A program made the translations under genes and the position numbers. From Shewanella corallii (GTDB lineage: Bacteria > Pseudomonadota > Gammaproteobacteria > Enterobacterales > Shewanellaceae), in NCBI RefSeq assembly GCF_023349125.1, contig NZ_JAKIKT010000003.1:124001-188000 (forward strand): 64,000 bases of DNA, in the 5' to 3' direction. Of this stretch, positions 27,280 to 35,129 are shown piece after piece; positions within the stretch are counted from its first letter, which is position 1, and each line of letters opens with the position of its first letter. The notes below the pieces were generated by a model. The model did no database searches and was not told where the DNA came from. It saw only the letters and a program-made list of their open reading frames with translations.

Positions 27280-27724
27280 CCGGAATAGAATTAAGCAGCT
27301 CCCTTACCCTGGCTTTTGACTCAGAAGCTGGCAGTGATATCACGTGTAGGCCAATACATCAAATGGATAAGTTCTGCCCTCTAGTACATATCAATTTACA
27401 ATTGAGCTGCTGCATATACTGTGATTCCCTCATCCACAAAATGTCGTACAAACATATTGCGCAACAGCATTAGCACTCCACCAACCCTATGATTAACAGA
27501 GAGTTTAAAATCTGTTTTGGTGTTGCCCAGTTTTTATCAAACCCGCTTTGATTGGTGGGAAGTGTTGGGCAGCAAATGGGAAGCGCTGAATTTGATTGGT
27601 CCAGGGTGTTTTTCAATTCCCGACTTGGTTAGCTTACTTGAGGTAACTCGTGATTAGTGCTGAATAGGCAGTTTTCGTCAGCCTGGTAGTCAACCTTTAA
27701 GTGACCTTAAGCCAAGGATGAAAT
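27280..27724. other. Intergenic region
   Basis: 445 bases without a credible gene. A 17-base sequence GTGATTAGTGCTGAATA near 27649 recurs with two changes near 29699, so the same motif brackets the PD40 and carbonic anhydrase genes. Confidence 0.4.
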
Positions 27725-28615
27725 ATGAAACGCATCTCCCTGTCTACTCCCCTGTTACTCTCGACCCTTGCCCTGAGTATCAGCAGCTATGGCGATGATA
27801 AACTCCCAGCCATTGAAGACCGCTATTTTGGCGAAACCCCACCTGGTCTGACTCCCAAGCTGTTTGCTCCCGGGATGCTGTCTCCCGATGGCCTGTTTGA
27901 AGGCGGCACTTTCTCACCGGACATGAGGGAGTTTTACTTCTCCCGAAAGAACGGTAAATACCAACAGCGTACCTTTTTTGTGATTCGCTATGAAAACGGC
28001 AAGTGGGGCAAAGAGTCAGAGACTGACATCAAATGGCCTAAATATTCCAAAGACGGCAACATGATGTATGGCGGCCGGGAATACAGGGTGAAAACCGCAT
28101 CCGGCTGGTCAGAACCAAAGCCCCAGGGCGAATTTTTAAAAGATCAGGCCCACGGCATCACCCTTGCCGATAATGGAACTTACTACATAGTGTTCTTCCC
28201 CAAAGAGGATAATGGCAAAGGCTTTATCGGTTATTCACCCTTGATCGACGGCAAGCAGCAAACCCCAATTAAACTGGGCAGCCATATTAATACCGGTGAA
28301 TATATAGCCCATCCCCATGTTGCCCCCGACGAGTCTTACTTAATGTGGGATGTCGAGCGACAGGATGGTTACGGCCAGCCTGATATTTATATCAGTTTCA
28401 GGGAAAAAGATGGTTCCTGGGGTCCCGCGCTCAATATGGGCAACAAGATAAACACCCCAATTTATGAGCAAAGTCCGCAGCTCACCCCGGACGGCAAGTA
28501 TTTGTTCTTTAAACGGGGAGAATGGACAAAAAATGAAGATGGCAGTCGCAAGTGGGTCGGCAAAAGCTACTGGGTGGATGCGCAGGTTATTGATAACCTA
28601 AAGCCGAAAAAGTAA
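27725..28615 (+). CDS. Exported PD40 beta-propeller protein (TolB-like repeats)
   Basis: 296 residues; AAGGA lies 6 bases before the ATG. A signal peptide (LLLSTLALSISSYG) is followed by WD40-like PD40 repeats: FSPDMREFYFSRK, VAPDESYLMWDVE and LTPDGKYLFFKRG. Such propellers bind proteins or sugars in the periplasm. Function unknown, and no partner gene is obvious. Confidence 0.75.
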   Translation: MKRISLSTPLLLSTLALSISSYGDDKLPAIEDRYFGETPPGLTPKLFAPGMLSPDGLFEGGTFSPDMREFYFSRKNGKYQQRTFFVIRYENGKWGKESETDIKWPKYSKDGNMMYGGREYRVKTASGWSEPKPQGEFLKDQAHGITLADNGTYYIVFFPKEDNGKGFIGYSPLIDGKQQTPIKLGSHINTGEYIAHPHVAPDESYLMWDVERQDGYGQPDIYISFREKDGSWGPALNMGNKINTPIYEQSPQLTPDGKYLFFKRGEWTKNEDGSRKWVGKSYWVDAQVIDNLKPKK

Positions 28616-28691
28616 CAGGTAGATTCAATCTACAAGCTGCTTTGTCTTACGCGATATAGAGTCATACCTAAACGGCTCACATTTAAACTGA

Positions 28692-28724
28692 AAGTGACAG
28701 AGGTAAAGTAACACCTCTGTCACT
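28692..28724. terminator. Hairpin between convergent genes
   Basis: A 12-base-pair stem AGTGACAGAGGT/ACCTCTGTCACT lies between the PD40 gene and the carbonic anhydrase gene. The T-tract is weak on both strands, so termination is likely but not certain. Confidence 0.5.
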
Positions 28725-28733
28725 TGAAACCGG

Positions 28734-29600
28734 CTATTGGATTGACGACAACAAATCTGGATTTTTTACCAGATTCCTAACCCCATGGGCGTGGTCTTCA
28801 TCAAATTGGTTGTTATCGAGCCATTGTTGAACAGTTGATACGTCTACCTTTTCAACTTTAGGTCTGACGCTCCAGGTGACCTGAAACGGTGAGCCTTTCT
28901 CATTGTATTTCGGGCCCGTGGTAGAACCAGCGTATTGAACGGGCTTACCTGTATCCGTCGGGATGTTCTGGGCCTGATAGAAACCACCCTGTTTACTGAC
29001 CTCAGTCAGCGTCACAAAATCCGCCGCGCTGTGGTCGTTTACCAATACGAACACCTGTGCTTCGACTCTGAGTTGGGGGTTATTAACAGCCTCATTAAGA
29101 CACGATCCAAGGGTAGGCCCCGGAGCGACTTTGGCGGTTGAATAAACATAATGCACTTCTATCGTATCACCTGGCCCCACACAGCCATGCTCTGTAGTGC
29201 ATTTCATCTCTTTTACTGGTTTAAGTTCAGCCTTACTCAGTTTGCCTGAGTACTTATAGCCACTGTTATATCCATGACCATCGCCGTTACCTGCGTACAG
29301 GGTAAACTCTCCGCCCTGATGCTCAGCATTCTTGTGGAAATGGATGTTACAAAGGTTCATTTGAGTTCGATCCGGAGAAGCATTGAACTGCAGATGGTTA
29401 TTGCCAGCGGTTGCGTCGATATTTCTCGGTGATTGAGGCCCATACCCCTTACCGTCCGTATTGTTGGCCAGTGTCATCCGTTGCTTGGATATCACCAAAT
29501 CGGCAACGGCGTCTTGATTATCGTGGGTGCTGAGTACTCCTGCCACAGAACCAGTTGATACAGCACCGCATAAGATCATAAAAACCAATGGATTTTTCAT
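28734..29600 (-). CDS. Delta-class carbonic anhydrase, exported
   Basis: 288 residues from the ATG at 29600 (GAGAG upstream). A signal peptide (LVFMILCGAVSTGSVAG) precedes the body. NLCNIHFHKNAEHQGGEF matches the histidine-rich zinc site of delta-class enzymes first known in diatoms and also annotated in gammaproteobacteria, and YAGNGDGHGYNSGYKY follows. It would interconvert CO2 and bicarbonate in the periplasm. The family call rests on motif recall; zinc ligands were not modelled. Confidence 0.72.
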   Translation of the reverse strand: MKNPLVFMILCGAVSTGSVAGVLSTHDNQDAVADLVISKQRMTLANNTDGKGYGPQSPRNIDATAGNNHLQFNASPDRTQMNLCNIHFHKNAEHQGGEFTLYAGNGDGHGYNSGYKYSGKLSKAELKPVKEMKCTTEHGCVGPGDTIEVHYVYSTAKVAPGPTLGSCLNEAVNNPQLRVEAQVFVLVNDHSAADFVTLTEVSKQGGFYQAQNIPTDTGKPVQYAGSTTGPKYNEKGSPFQVTWSVRPKVEKVDVSTVQQWLDNNQFDEDHAHGVRNLVKNPDLLSSIQ

Positions 29601-29979
29601 TGTATGACTCTCTTCTGTAATTATTGTTGATTGCTTTGTAATGTCAGCTCTCAATAACAACAGGAGTCGTTACCACCAAATCCAATATCGAGCGCCGTAG
29701 TGATTAGCACTGAATAATGCGTGCCAAACCAAACACATAATACATACGACATAGCAACACCGAAGAAACATAATGCAATATTAAAGGTTCACCGGACCAA
29801 AACCTCCAAGCAGCAGTGTAACCAGCTGAAATTAAATCGATATACTGCATGCTGATTGTTAAATTAGTTTAATCCCTACTCCTGTAAACCTGGATGGCGG
29901 TGAGATCATTCTGGCAAGTATCTGGCGCAAAGACCTGAGAGATACAGCTGCCAATCGAGGTGGCAGAAGCAAATGAGAC
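29601..29979. other. Intergenic region before the cassette-like array
   Basis: 379 bases, including the promoter region of the carbonic anhydrase gene. No credible gene. Confidence 0.4.
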
Positions 29980-30114
29980 TTGAGGAGGCAGTGGGTGGAT
30001 GCTCAGGCGACTGAACACTCAAAGTGGGAATGGTTCCACCCATACACCAAGCAAACCTTCACTGAAGCCCGCAAATTGGACCACACCCCTAAGGTTGAGT
30101 ACCTTGTAGGCTAG
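29980..30114 (+). pseudogene. C-terminal remnant of a lost gene
   Basis: An open frame of 44 residues without a credible start reads QWVDAQATEHSKWEWFHPY and ends KLDHTPKVEYLVG. The composition is protein-like. A short tail with the same pattern (KLDQAPEVGYLVSS) is encoded at 30509-30553, so this end sequence was duplicated. Family not recognised. Confidence 0.45.
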
Positions 30115-30149
30115 CGCTATGTATAAATTATGAGTATTGAGGAAGTGTC

Positions 30150-30413
30150 GTGACCTTAAAGGAAAAGTATCAACCTCCAAAGAAGATCCAAGAATGGATT
30201 AATGACATTCCTAATGGAGAGTTCTACGAAGTCTATATTTCATCAGACAAGAAAGTATGGTGCACTTCCGGGAGGTTCGCGCACTCGTCTGCATCCACAA
30301 GCGTCTCGTGGGATGAGTTTCTATCTGGTGAGCTAGATGAGTTAGTTTCTAGAACAATGGGGAAAGGGGTTCTGAATGAAATCACTAATTACATCAAGCA
30401 GCAAAACACATAG
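30150..30413 (+). CDS. Cassette-like orphan protein, 87 residues
   Basis: GTG start with GAGGAAG upstream. The sequence is KYQPPKKIQEWINDIPNGEF then EVYISSDKKVWCTSGRF, a small mixed alpha/beta protein. It ends QQNT. AT-rich relative to neighbours. First complete gene in the plus-strand row. Not recognised. Confidence 0.6.
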   Translation: MTLKEKYQPPKKIQEWINDIPNGEFYEVYISSDKKVWCTSGRFAHSSASTSVSWDEFLSGELDELVSRTMGKGVLNEITNYIKQQNT

Positions 30414-30449
30414 TAAGCAAGTCAGCATCGCCCTGCGGAATGAACGCGC

Positions 30450-30476
30450 TAACGCTCGCCACAGAGCCGAGCGTTA
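30450..30476 (+). repeat. Inter-gene hairpin ending in GCGTTA
   Basis: TAACGCTCG and CGAGCGTTA form a perfect nine-base-pair stem around a nine-base loop. It lies 36 bases after the orphan gene and recalls an attC end, but the full site is not evident. Confidence 0.4.
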
Positions 30477-30508
30477 TCTCCCAGCCCCAACCAACCTCCA
30501 CTCTCCCC

Positions 30509-30553
30509 AAACTAGACCAAGCTCCCGAGGTTGGGTACCTTGTAAGCTCGTAA
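30509..30553 (+). pseudogene. Second copy of the C-terminal remnant
   Basis: Fifteen codons reading KLDQAPEVGYLVSS-stop parallel the end of the remnant at 29980-30114. Both are followed within about 70 bases by a new orphan gene. Confidence 0.4.
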
Positions 30554-30579
30554 TGTATGAATGTTATATATAATCACAC

Positions 30580-30885
30580 ATGAGCAAACTATCTACCGAA
30601 CAAAAAGCCTTGTACTCAGCTATAGCAAAGATTCTCTGAGAGAAGTGGGATCCAATCGGAGTGAACGATGGGGATAATGAGTGGGACGATGAGTACGATA
30701 GTTATGTACCGCATATCTTTAGGTTGGCACTTGAAGGAAATGATGCGATTCGTATAGCCTGCTCGCTTACAAGCGTAGTTGAACAAAATATTGGTCTTGG
30801 CCCAAATAAAGAGTCTGATCTAAAGGTCGCGAAACTCATTGTTCAGGCAAGAAGGAAATCATTGGGTAATGCAATGCAGTTATAA
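30580..30885 (+). pseudogene. TGA-interrupted small gene, DUF1871-like
   Basis: The frame begins ATG at 30580 (MSKLSTEQKALYSAIAKIL), meets TGA at 30637-30639, and continues open as EKWDPIGVNDGDNEWDDEYD to 30885. The TGA stands where a Trp (TGG) would fit, so a single change probably inactivated it. A GTG at 30661 could restart a 74-residue product. The intact protein would be 101 residues and resembles a small DUF1871-like family (inference). Confidence 0.6.
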
Positions 30886-31377
30886 AAAGGTCCCGTTGGA
30901 CAGCTACCGCCCGTAGCTTTGAGCCATAGAGCATAATGGAATCTGCAGTGTGAATTTGCTGAACATATTGGCAGCCGCGTTTAGCGTTCGTCAGAGGGAA
31001 CGTTCGTCGTGGTCAACTACACCTCCGGCCACGCCCCGATACAAACCCTCACATGCTCCCCCAACCTGACACCACGTCAAACATCATCTAAATTACTGAT
31101 TTATGTCACATAGAACTCAGATACAATGCTCGCACAAATTGTGCCATAGGGTTTGTTCGCCCGTTAAGCAAGGGCGGTTGCATGAGTGGCAATGAGAGGT
31201 ATTGGTTTATGGCTAACTTATACCCCAAAGTGCCTCTGAAATGACAAGGTATGAAGTCGTTTATGAACCCGGACACGAGCCTCGGTAGACCAATCTTGCA
31301 AGATTGGTCTACCTTGCAAGGTCGCAATCTATAATTGTAAGGGCTTACAGGAAACAATCGATATTGGAGTTTATCGA
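30886..31377. other. Inter-cassette region
   Basis: 492 bases without a gene. A stretch near 31018-31055 (CAACTACACC, CCCGATACAAAC) is shared with the two ~310-bp repeats downstream. A perfect 30-base palindrome lies at 31284-31313. Confidence 0.5.
31284..31313. repeat. Perfect 30-base palindrome
   Basis: GGTAGACCAATCTTG is followed directly by its exact reverse complement. It lies 64 bases before the MAPEG gene. It could be an operator or a cruciform site, and has no T-tract for termination. Confidence 0.6.
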
Positions 31378-31782
31378 ATGGAGTTGGTTACTCAATATAG
31401 CGCAAGTGTTTTGGTGCTTGGTTTATCAGGCGTATTATTTTTCATTCAGTTGTTAATTGCTGATGTTACGGGTATAAAGCAGGGACACACGCCGGGCACT
31501 TCAGTCAATACTGGGCATGAGAGCTTTTTATTTCGTTCTAGTCGAGCGTTTGCAAACAGCAATGAAACTGTCGGTATTTTAGTTTTATTTATGTTGTTCG
31601 CGATGTTCTCGTCAGCCAATCCAGTATGGGTAAATATCTCATCGCTAATCTATCTTTTGGGTCGTATTGGACACATGATCTTTTATTACGCCAATTTTCA
31701 ATTGATGCGTAGTGTATCGTTTGTAGTAAGTGCAATTGGGCTAATAGGTGTGTTTGTTTCTGGTATAATGCGCTGGTTGTGA
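31378..31782 (+). CDS. MAPEG-family membrane protein
   Basis: 134 residues, four membrane helices (ASVLVLGLSGVLFFIQLLIA, ETVGILVLFMLFAMFSSA, ISSLIYLLGRIGHMIFYY, VVSAIGLIGVFVSGIM). The polar segment SSRAFANSNET and the GRIGH pattern fit MAPEG (membrane-associated eicosanoid/glutathione) proteins. The substrate is unknown. Its stop lies eight bases before the first long repeat, as in a gene cassette. Confidence 0.7.
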   Translation: MELVTQYSASVLVLGLSGVLFFIQLLIADVTGIKQGHTPGTSVNTGHESFLFRSSRAFANSNETVGILVLFMLFAMFSSANPVWVNISSLIYLLGRIGHMIFYYANFQLMRSVSFVVSAIGLIGVFVSGIMRWL

Positions 31783-31789
31783 GTATCGC

Positions 31790-32099
31790 CCTAACAAGTG
31801 ACAGTGGCATTCCGTCGATTATTATCTGGCTAATTCAGTTAGTTTTTCACCCTATCGAGTACACTTTGTCATCATGGTATTGACGGTGACCGAGAGCTTT
31901 CGCTCAACTACACTCGCCAGTGATTCCACCATCACGGCCACTCCACACCCGATACAAACTCCCCAGCTCTTCCCCGCACCTTACAACCAAACCAGCCTGG
32001 ACAACATCGCCCACCCCGAGCGATACTTGATGAAAAATTAAGCACGCATATCATCGGTGCCTTGTGATCCGCGAGCATCCGCACTACACAAATGTTAGG
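31790..32099 (+). repeat. Long inter-cassette repeat, copy 1 (310 bp)
   Basis: It begins CCTAACAAGTGACAGTGG just past the MAPEG stop and ends CACTACACAAATGTTAGG just before the next ribosome site. The two ends are largely complementary. The body is about 80 percent identical by eye to copy 2 over its whole length. The terminal GTTAGGT fits the attC core consensus. Confidence 0.7.
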
Positions 32100-32112
32100 T
32101 CTTAGGAGAAAT

Positions 32113-32679
32113 ATGGAAATTAAACTAGCCTCAGATGTTTTAGAAAGTATTCAATTCTTATGGAAACTAGAAGATGAAGAGCTCATTGGGTGGCCAATCG
32201 ACTTTGAAACATCCAGGTCTGCTAGACCACAATTAGTCACATTGGAAAGTGAGCCCATAAAGGTCGAAATCGAGACCTTTGACGCAAGTAGTTGGTTTAA
32301 AAATAACATCGAAGAATACGACAAACACAAGTTTTACCAATTAGGTAGAGATGGCACAGGTTCGGGGTTTTGCCTCTGGTATTACCCAGACTTAAACAAG
32401 CTTCCCCCTGTCGTTTTCTGGGGTTCTGATGGTGAGTTTCATTTTGTGGCGGGTTCCATACGGGATTTCATAAAACAGATTTCATCTGGAAAACTATTTT
32501 TCAGAGGATCTTGGCTTGAGCCTGATGATGATGAAATTGACCAACTAGATTGGAATAAATTGCGTTCAACAACCGAGATTCATCTAGGGGAGTGGTCAGA
32601 AAAGCCCGAAGAACTTACTAAAAAAGGTAGATTAGAGCATCCAGATTTCGAAGGTTGGGTTAATGAAAACTGGGAGTAA
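32113..32679 (+). CDS. SUKH/SMI1-KNR4-like protein
   Basis: 188 residues from the ATG at 32113 with AGGAG upstream. YQLGRDGTGSGFCLWYYPD, PVVFWGSDGEFHFVAGSIRD and a following helix resemble the SUKH (SMI1/KNR4) fold, which is common in immunity proteins of contact-dependent toxin systems. It is AT-rich and bracketed by the two long repeats. No toxin gene is adjacent. Family call is tentative. Confidence 0.6.
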   Translation: MEIKLASDVLESIQFLWKLEDEELIGWPIDFETSRSARPQLVTLESEPIKVEIETFDASSWFKNNIEEYDKHKFYQLGRDGTGSGFCLWYYPDLNKLPPVVFWGSDGEFHFVAGSIRDFIKQISSGKLFFRGSWLEPDDDEIDQLDWNKLRSTTEIHLGEWSEKPEELTKKGRLEHPDFEGWVNENWE

Positions 32680-32681
32680 CC

Positions 32682-32988
32682 ATATAAGTTACTGTGGCAT
32701 TCCGTCGATTATTATCCGGCTAATTCAGGTAGTTTTTCACCCTGTCGAGTACCGTTTTTCATTATGGTATAAACGGTGACCGAGAGCTTTCGCTCAACTA
32801 CACCCGCCAGTGACTCCACCATCACGGCCACTCCACACCCGATACAAATCCCGGACACTTCCACACACCTTGCAACTAAACCAGCCTGGACAACATCTTC
32901 CATCCCGAGCAATACTTGGTAAAAATTAAGCGCGCATATCATCGGTACCTAATGATCAATGCGCATGCGCACTATATAAAAGTTATAT
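32682..32988 (+). repeat. Long inter-cassette repeat, copy 2 (307 bp)
   Basis: It begins ATATAAGTTACTGTGG three bases after the SUKH-like stop and ends CACTATATAAAAGTTATAT just before the next ribosome site. Its end bases differ from copy 1, but start and end still match each other (ATATAA against TTATAT). Confidence 0.7.
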
Positions 32989-33003
32989 TTTACGGAGAGT
33001 CCA

Positions 33004-33468
33004 GTGGACAAGCAGGATAGACAAGCCCTAGATAATATTAAAAAGTTTGGCTGCCACGTATTAAAAGTCATGGAAGGTGACGGACAACCAGAGTTTACAT
33101 ACTCCATCGGTATCAATAGAAAGCAAAATAAACCAGACTTAATTATCATTGGATTAAATAACGACTTATCACACTCTATTGTAAATAATTACAAAGATCG
33201 CCTACTTAATGGAGAAACGTTTGAACCAGGTCAGTTTTATTCTGACTTCATAGCGGGATACGACGTTTGCTTTATTGAAGTAGATAAAACTCATTACAAA
33301 GAATACCTTGGTTGGGGGTTGTGGCTTCACAATGGAGATAATTTCAAAGTGCTTCAATTAATCTGGCCTACGACCAGCGGTTTATGGCCTTGGGATGACG
33401 AAAAATCAGAGTTTTACGTTTGGGCTCAACCAATACTCAATTCAAGTGGTGCGCTAAGTAAAATATAA
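33004..33468 (+). CDS. DUF4262 protein
   Basis: 154 residues, GTG start with GGAG upstream. DUF4262 features are the opening NIKKFGCHVLKVMEGDG, FTYSIGINRKQNKPDLIIIG and the end WPWDDEKSEFYVWAQPIL. These small proteins of unknown function are frequent in integron cassette arrays and accessory regions. An attC-like site overlaps the stop codon. Confidence 0.8.
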   Translation: MDKQDRQALDNIKKFGCHVLKVMEGDGQPEFTYSIGINRKQNKPDLIIIGLNNDLSHSIVNNYKDRLLNGETFEPGQFYSDFIAGYDVCFIEVDKTHYKEYLGWGLWLHNGDNFKVLQLIWPTTSGLWPWDDEKSEFYVWAQPILNSSGALSKI

Positions 33469-33517
33469 CAAACGCCTCTAGAACGGATAAAAAACGTTTG
33501 GCTTGCAGGCGTTATCC
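33464..33517 (+). repeat. attC-like recombination site
   Basis: It begins TATAACAAACGCCTC, like the Vibrio cholerae repeat attC sites, overlapping the DUF4262 stop. It ends GCAGGCGTTATCC. Outer ATAAC/GTTAT and inner GCCT/AGGC boxes can pair with a four-base bulge, as in attC. Confidence 0.6.
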
Positions 33518-33554
33518 AAAGCAACTCCAGCCCCAACCCCCATCCACCGAACAA

Positions 33555-33782
33555 TCACCAGTACCCTGGCCGTGACAGTCCATACTTCACGGCCAGGGTG
33601 TCGGCCCTACTCCCCTTCCCTCGCATGCTGAAGTACTCCGCCCTCAGCGCCCTATCCCGCTCTGCCCTGAATACCGCCTTACTCGGCAGCTCCAACACAT
33701 CGCCCTGATAAACCGAACACAGCCGCTGTACACACTCAGTCCCCTGTAACGCAGCAATTGGTACTCGCCTGGTACTATCCAT
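33555..33782 (-). CDS. Small helix-turn-helix protein, Mor-like
   Basis: 75 residues from the ATG at 33782. The C-terminal RDRALRAEYFSMRGKGSRAD and TLAVKYGLSR resemble the DNA-binding end of Mor/C-type activators and similar small HTH proteins. It follows the nuclease terminator. No good ribosome site is seen. Could be a remnant of an accessory element. Confidence 0.4.
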   Translation of the reverse strand: MDSTRRVPIAALQGTECVQRLCSVYQGDVLELPSKAVFRAERDRALRAEYFSMRGKGSRADTLAVKYGLSRPGYW

Positions 33783-33798
33783 AGACAGCACTTCTAAC

Positions 33799-33830
33799 AA
33801 AAAAAACCGGGCATGCTTTAACATGCCCGG
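33799..33830 (-). terminator. Terminator of the endonuclease gene
   Basis: Minus-strand hairpin CCGGGCATG-TTAAAG-CATGCCCGG followed by eight T residues. Confidence 0.85.
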
Positions 33831-33848
33831 CCTTACTACCTTTTGCAT

Positions 33849-35129
33849 TTAGTTACAGGAAGCCCCGTAAATCTCATCTACCCACTGGGCATTGTCGATA
33901 AAGGGATTGCGGTTACCCTGCCACTCAGCGTTGCGTTCGTGACGCCTGCGCTCCCAGTCATCCACCGGGTCCTGGCTATTCCATGCCAGCAGCGTACACA
34001 GGACACCGAGTTTTGGGGTTCCGGTATTACTGGAGGTGTCATTGACCAGGTAGAGATCCGGCATATTGGCATCGTTACCTTCGTAACGGACGGCCATATA
34101 GAACATCATTCTGGCAGCATCCCCTTTCACCGCATCGCGAGGCTCGAAACTGTTGCTATCAGTCTTGTTATCCGGAGACTCAGAGACAGGACTTCCACCG
34201 TTGTCATAGTCCTTGTTACCTCTGGTGGAGTTCATCGAAGCATCTGTGGGTCTCAGGTGGTGCACATCTGTGTAGCCCCACTGACTCTTGGATGGGAACC
34301 CCAGAGACTTGGGCCAGGAGTGTTCCCGGTTCCAGGCATCGCCGTCGTTATACACGCCGGAACGATAGCCTTTGTCCTGGCTGCGGCCGGTATAAAACAG
34401 AATCACGTTGTTGGGGTTATTTGGGTCTTCGTCACTGTAGCTCAGCGCATCCCACACCTGAGAATAGGTAAGCTGCGTATGGCCACGGGCAGCAATCTCG
34501 CCAAGTTTGGCTTTCAACGCCTGTCCGGTTAACCCACTGGCATCATCATAGTAGCCATCGGGACCGCCCACTTCGCCACCCGGGTTAGTACCGCCACCAT
34601 CACCACCTCCGTTGCCGCCACATGAAGTATCAGGATAATCGTAGTCACCGGGCACACCATAACCACTGTGAACTGCCCAGTCGTCAACAGAGTCAGTATC
34701 TGTAGGGCTGTTGCGGTAAATGGTTTTGTACTTTGCCGCGATATTCCAGCCGGAGACCTTATTTTCCCAGGCAACCATATCAACCGTTGAGTTGGTATCA
34801 CGCAACTGAACATAATCACCACTGTTACCCAGAGCGAGCGTCAGACCACTGGCATCAGGCTGAGCGGCATACAGAGATTCAAAGCCGGAAGCAGATCTGG
34901 CTATTACATAACTTTGATTTGGTGCCAGTGTGCCGTTGAGATAGTAAGTGGCCGAGTTATCACGAATCGACCATCCAGCCAATGATTGCTCTGTGCAGCC
35001 GACGTTGGTTAACTCTATCCATTCTTCGACAGAATCATTTCCTGGTGTGTCATAAAATACTTCGGTAATCAGTACCTGTGAGGAGACTGCGAACGGCAGC
35101 AATGCCCCCGCCAATAGCAAGTTTTTCAT
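33849..35129 (-). CDS. Secreted endonuclease I with lamin-tail domain
   Basis: 426 residues; AGGGA precedes the ATG. A signal peptide (MKNLLLAGALLPFAVSS) is followed by a lamin-tail domain (about 19-150: VEEWIELTNVGCTEQSLAGW). A Gly-rich linker (GGNGGGDGGGTNPGGEVGG) leads to the endonuclease I domain with WNREHSWPKSLGF and DVHHLRPTDASMNSTRGNKD, the His-Asn metal site. It is an extracellular or periplasmic DNase for nutrient scavenging from DNA. The LTD may bind substrate or cell surface. Confidence 0.9.
   Translation of the reverse strand: MKNLLLAGALLPFAVSSQVLITEVFYDTPGNDSVEEWIELTNVGCTEQSLAGWSIRDNSATYYLNGTLAPNQSYVIARSASGFESLYAAQPDASGLTLALGNSGDYVQLRDTNSTVDMVAWENKVSGWNIAAKYKTIYRNSPTDTDSVDDWAVHSGYGVPGDYDYPDTSCGGNGGGDGGGTNPGGEVGGPDGYYDDASGLTGQALKAKLGEIAARGHTQLTYSQVWDALSYSDEDPNNPNNVILFYTGRSQDKGYRSGVYNDGDAWNREHSWPKSLGFPSKSQWGYTDVHHLRPTDASMNSTRGNKDYDNGGSPVSESPDNKTDSNSFEPRDAVKGDAARMMFYMAVRYEGNDANMPDLYLVNDTSSNTGTPKLGVLCTLLAWNSQDPVDDWERRRHERNAEWQGNRNPFIDNAQWVDEIYGASCN

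Noticed and set aside
30637..30639. Selenocysteine reading of the in-frame TGA
   Set aside because: No selenocysteine insertion hairpin follows directly, and Trp fits the position.
31873..32040. 55-codon frame inside the first long repeat
   Set aside because: The same frame has a stop at codon 3 in the second copy, so it is not conserved as coding sequence.
33843..34532. 229-codon plus-strand frame
   Set aside because: Antisense to the endonuclease gene, which has signal peptide, domains and catalytic motifs.
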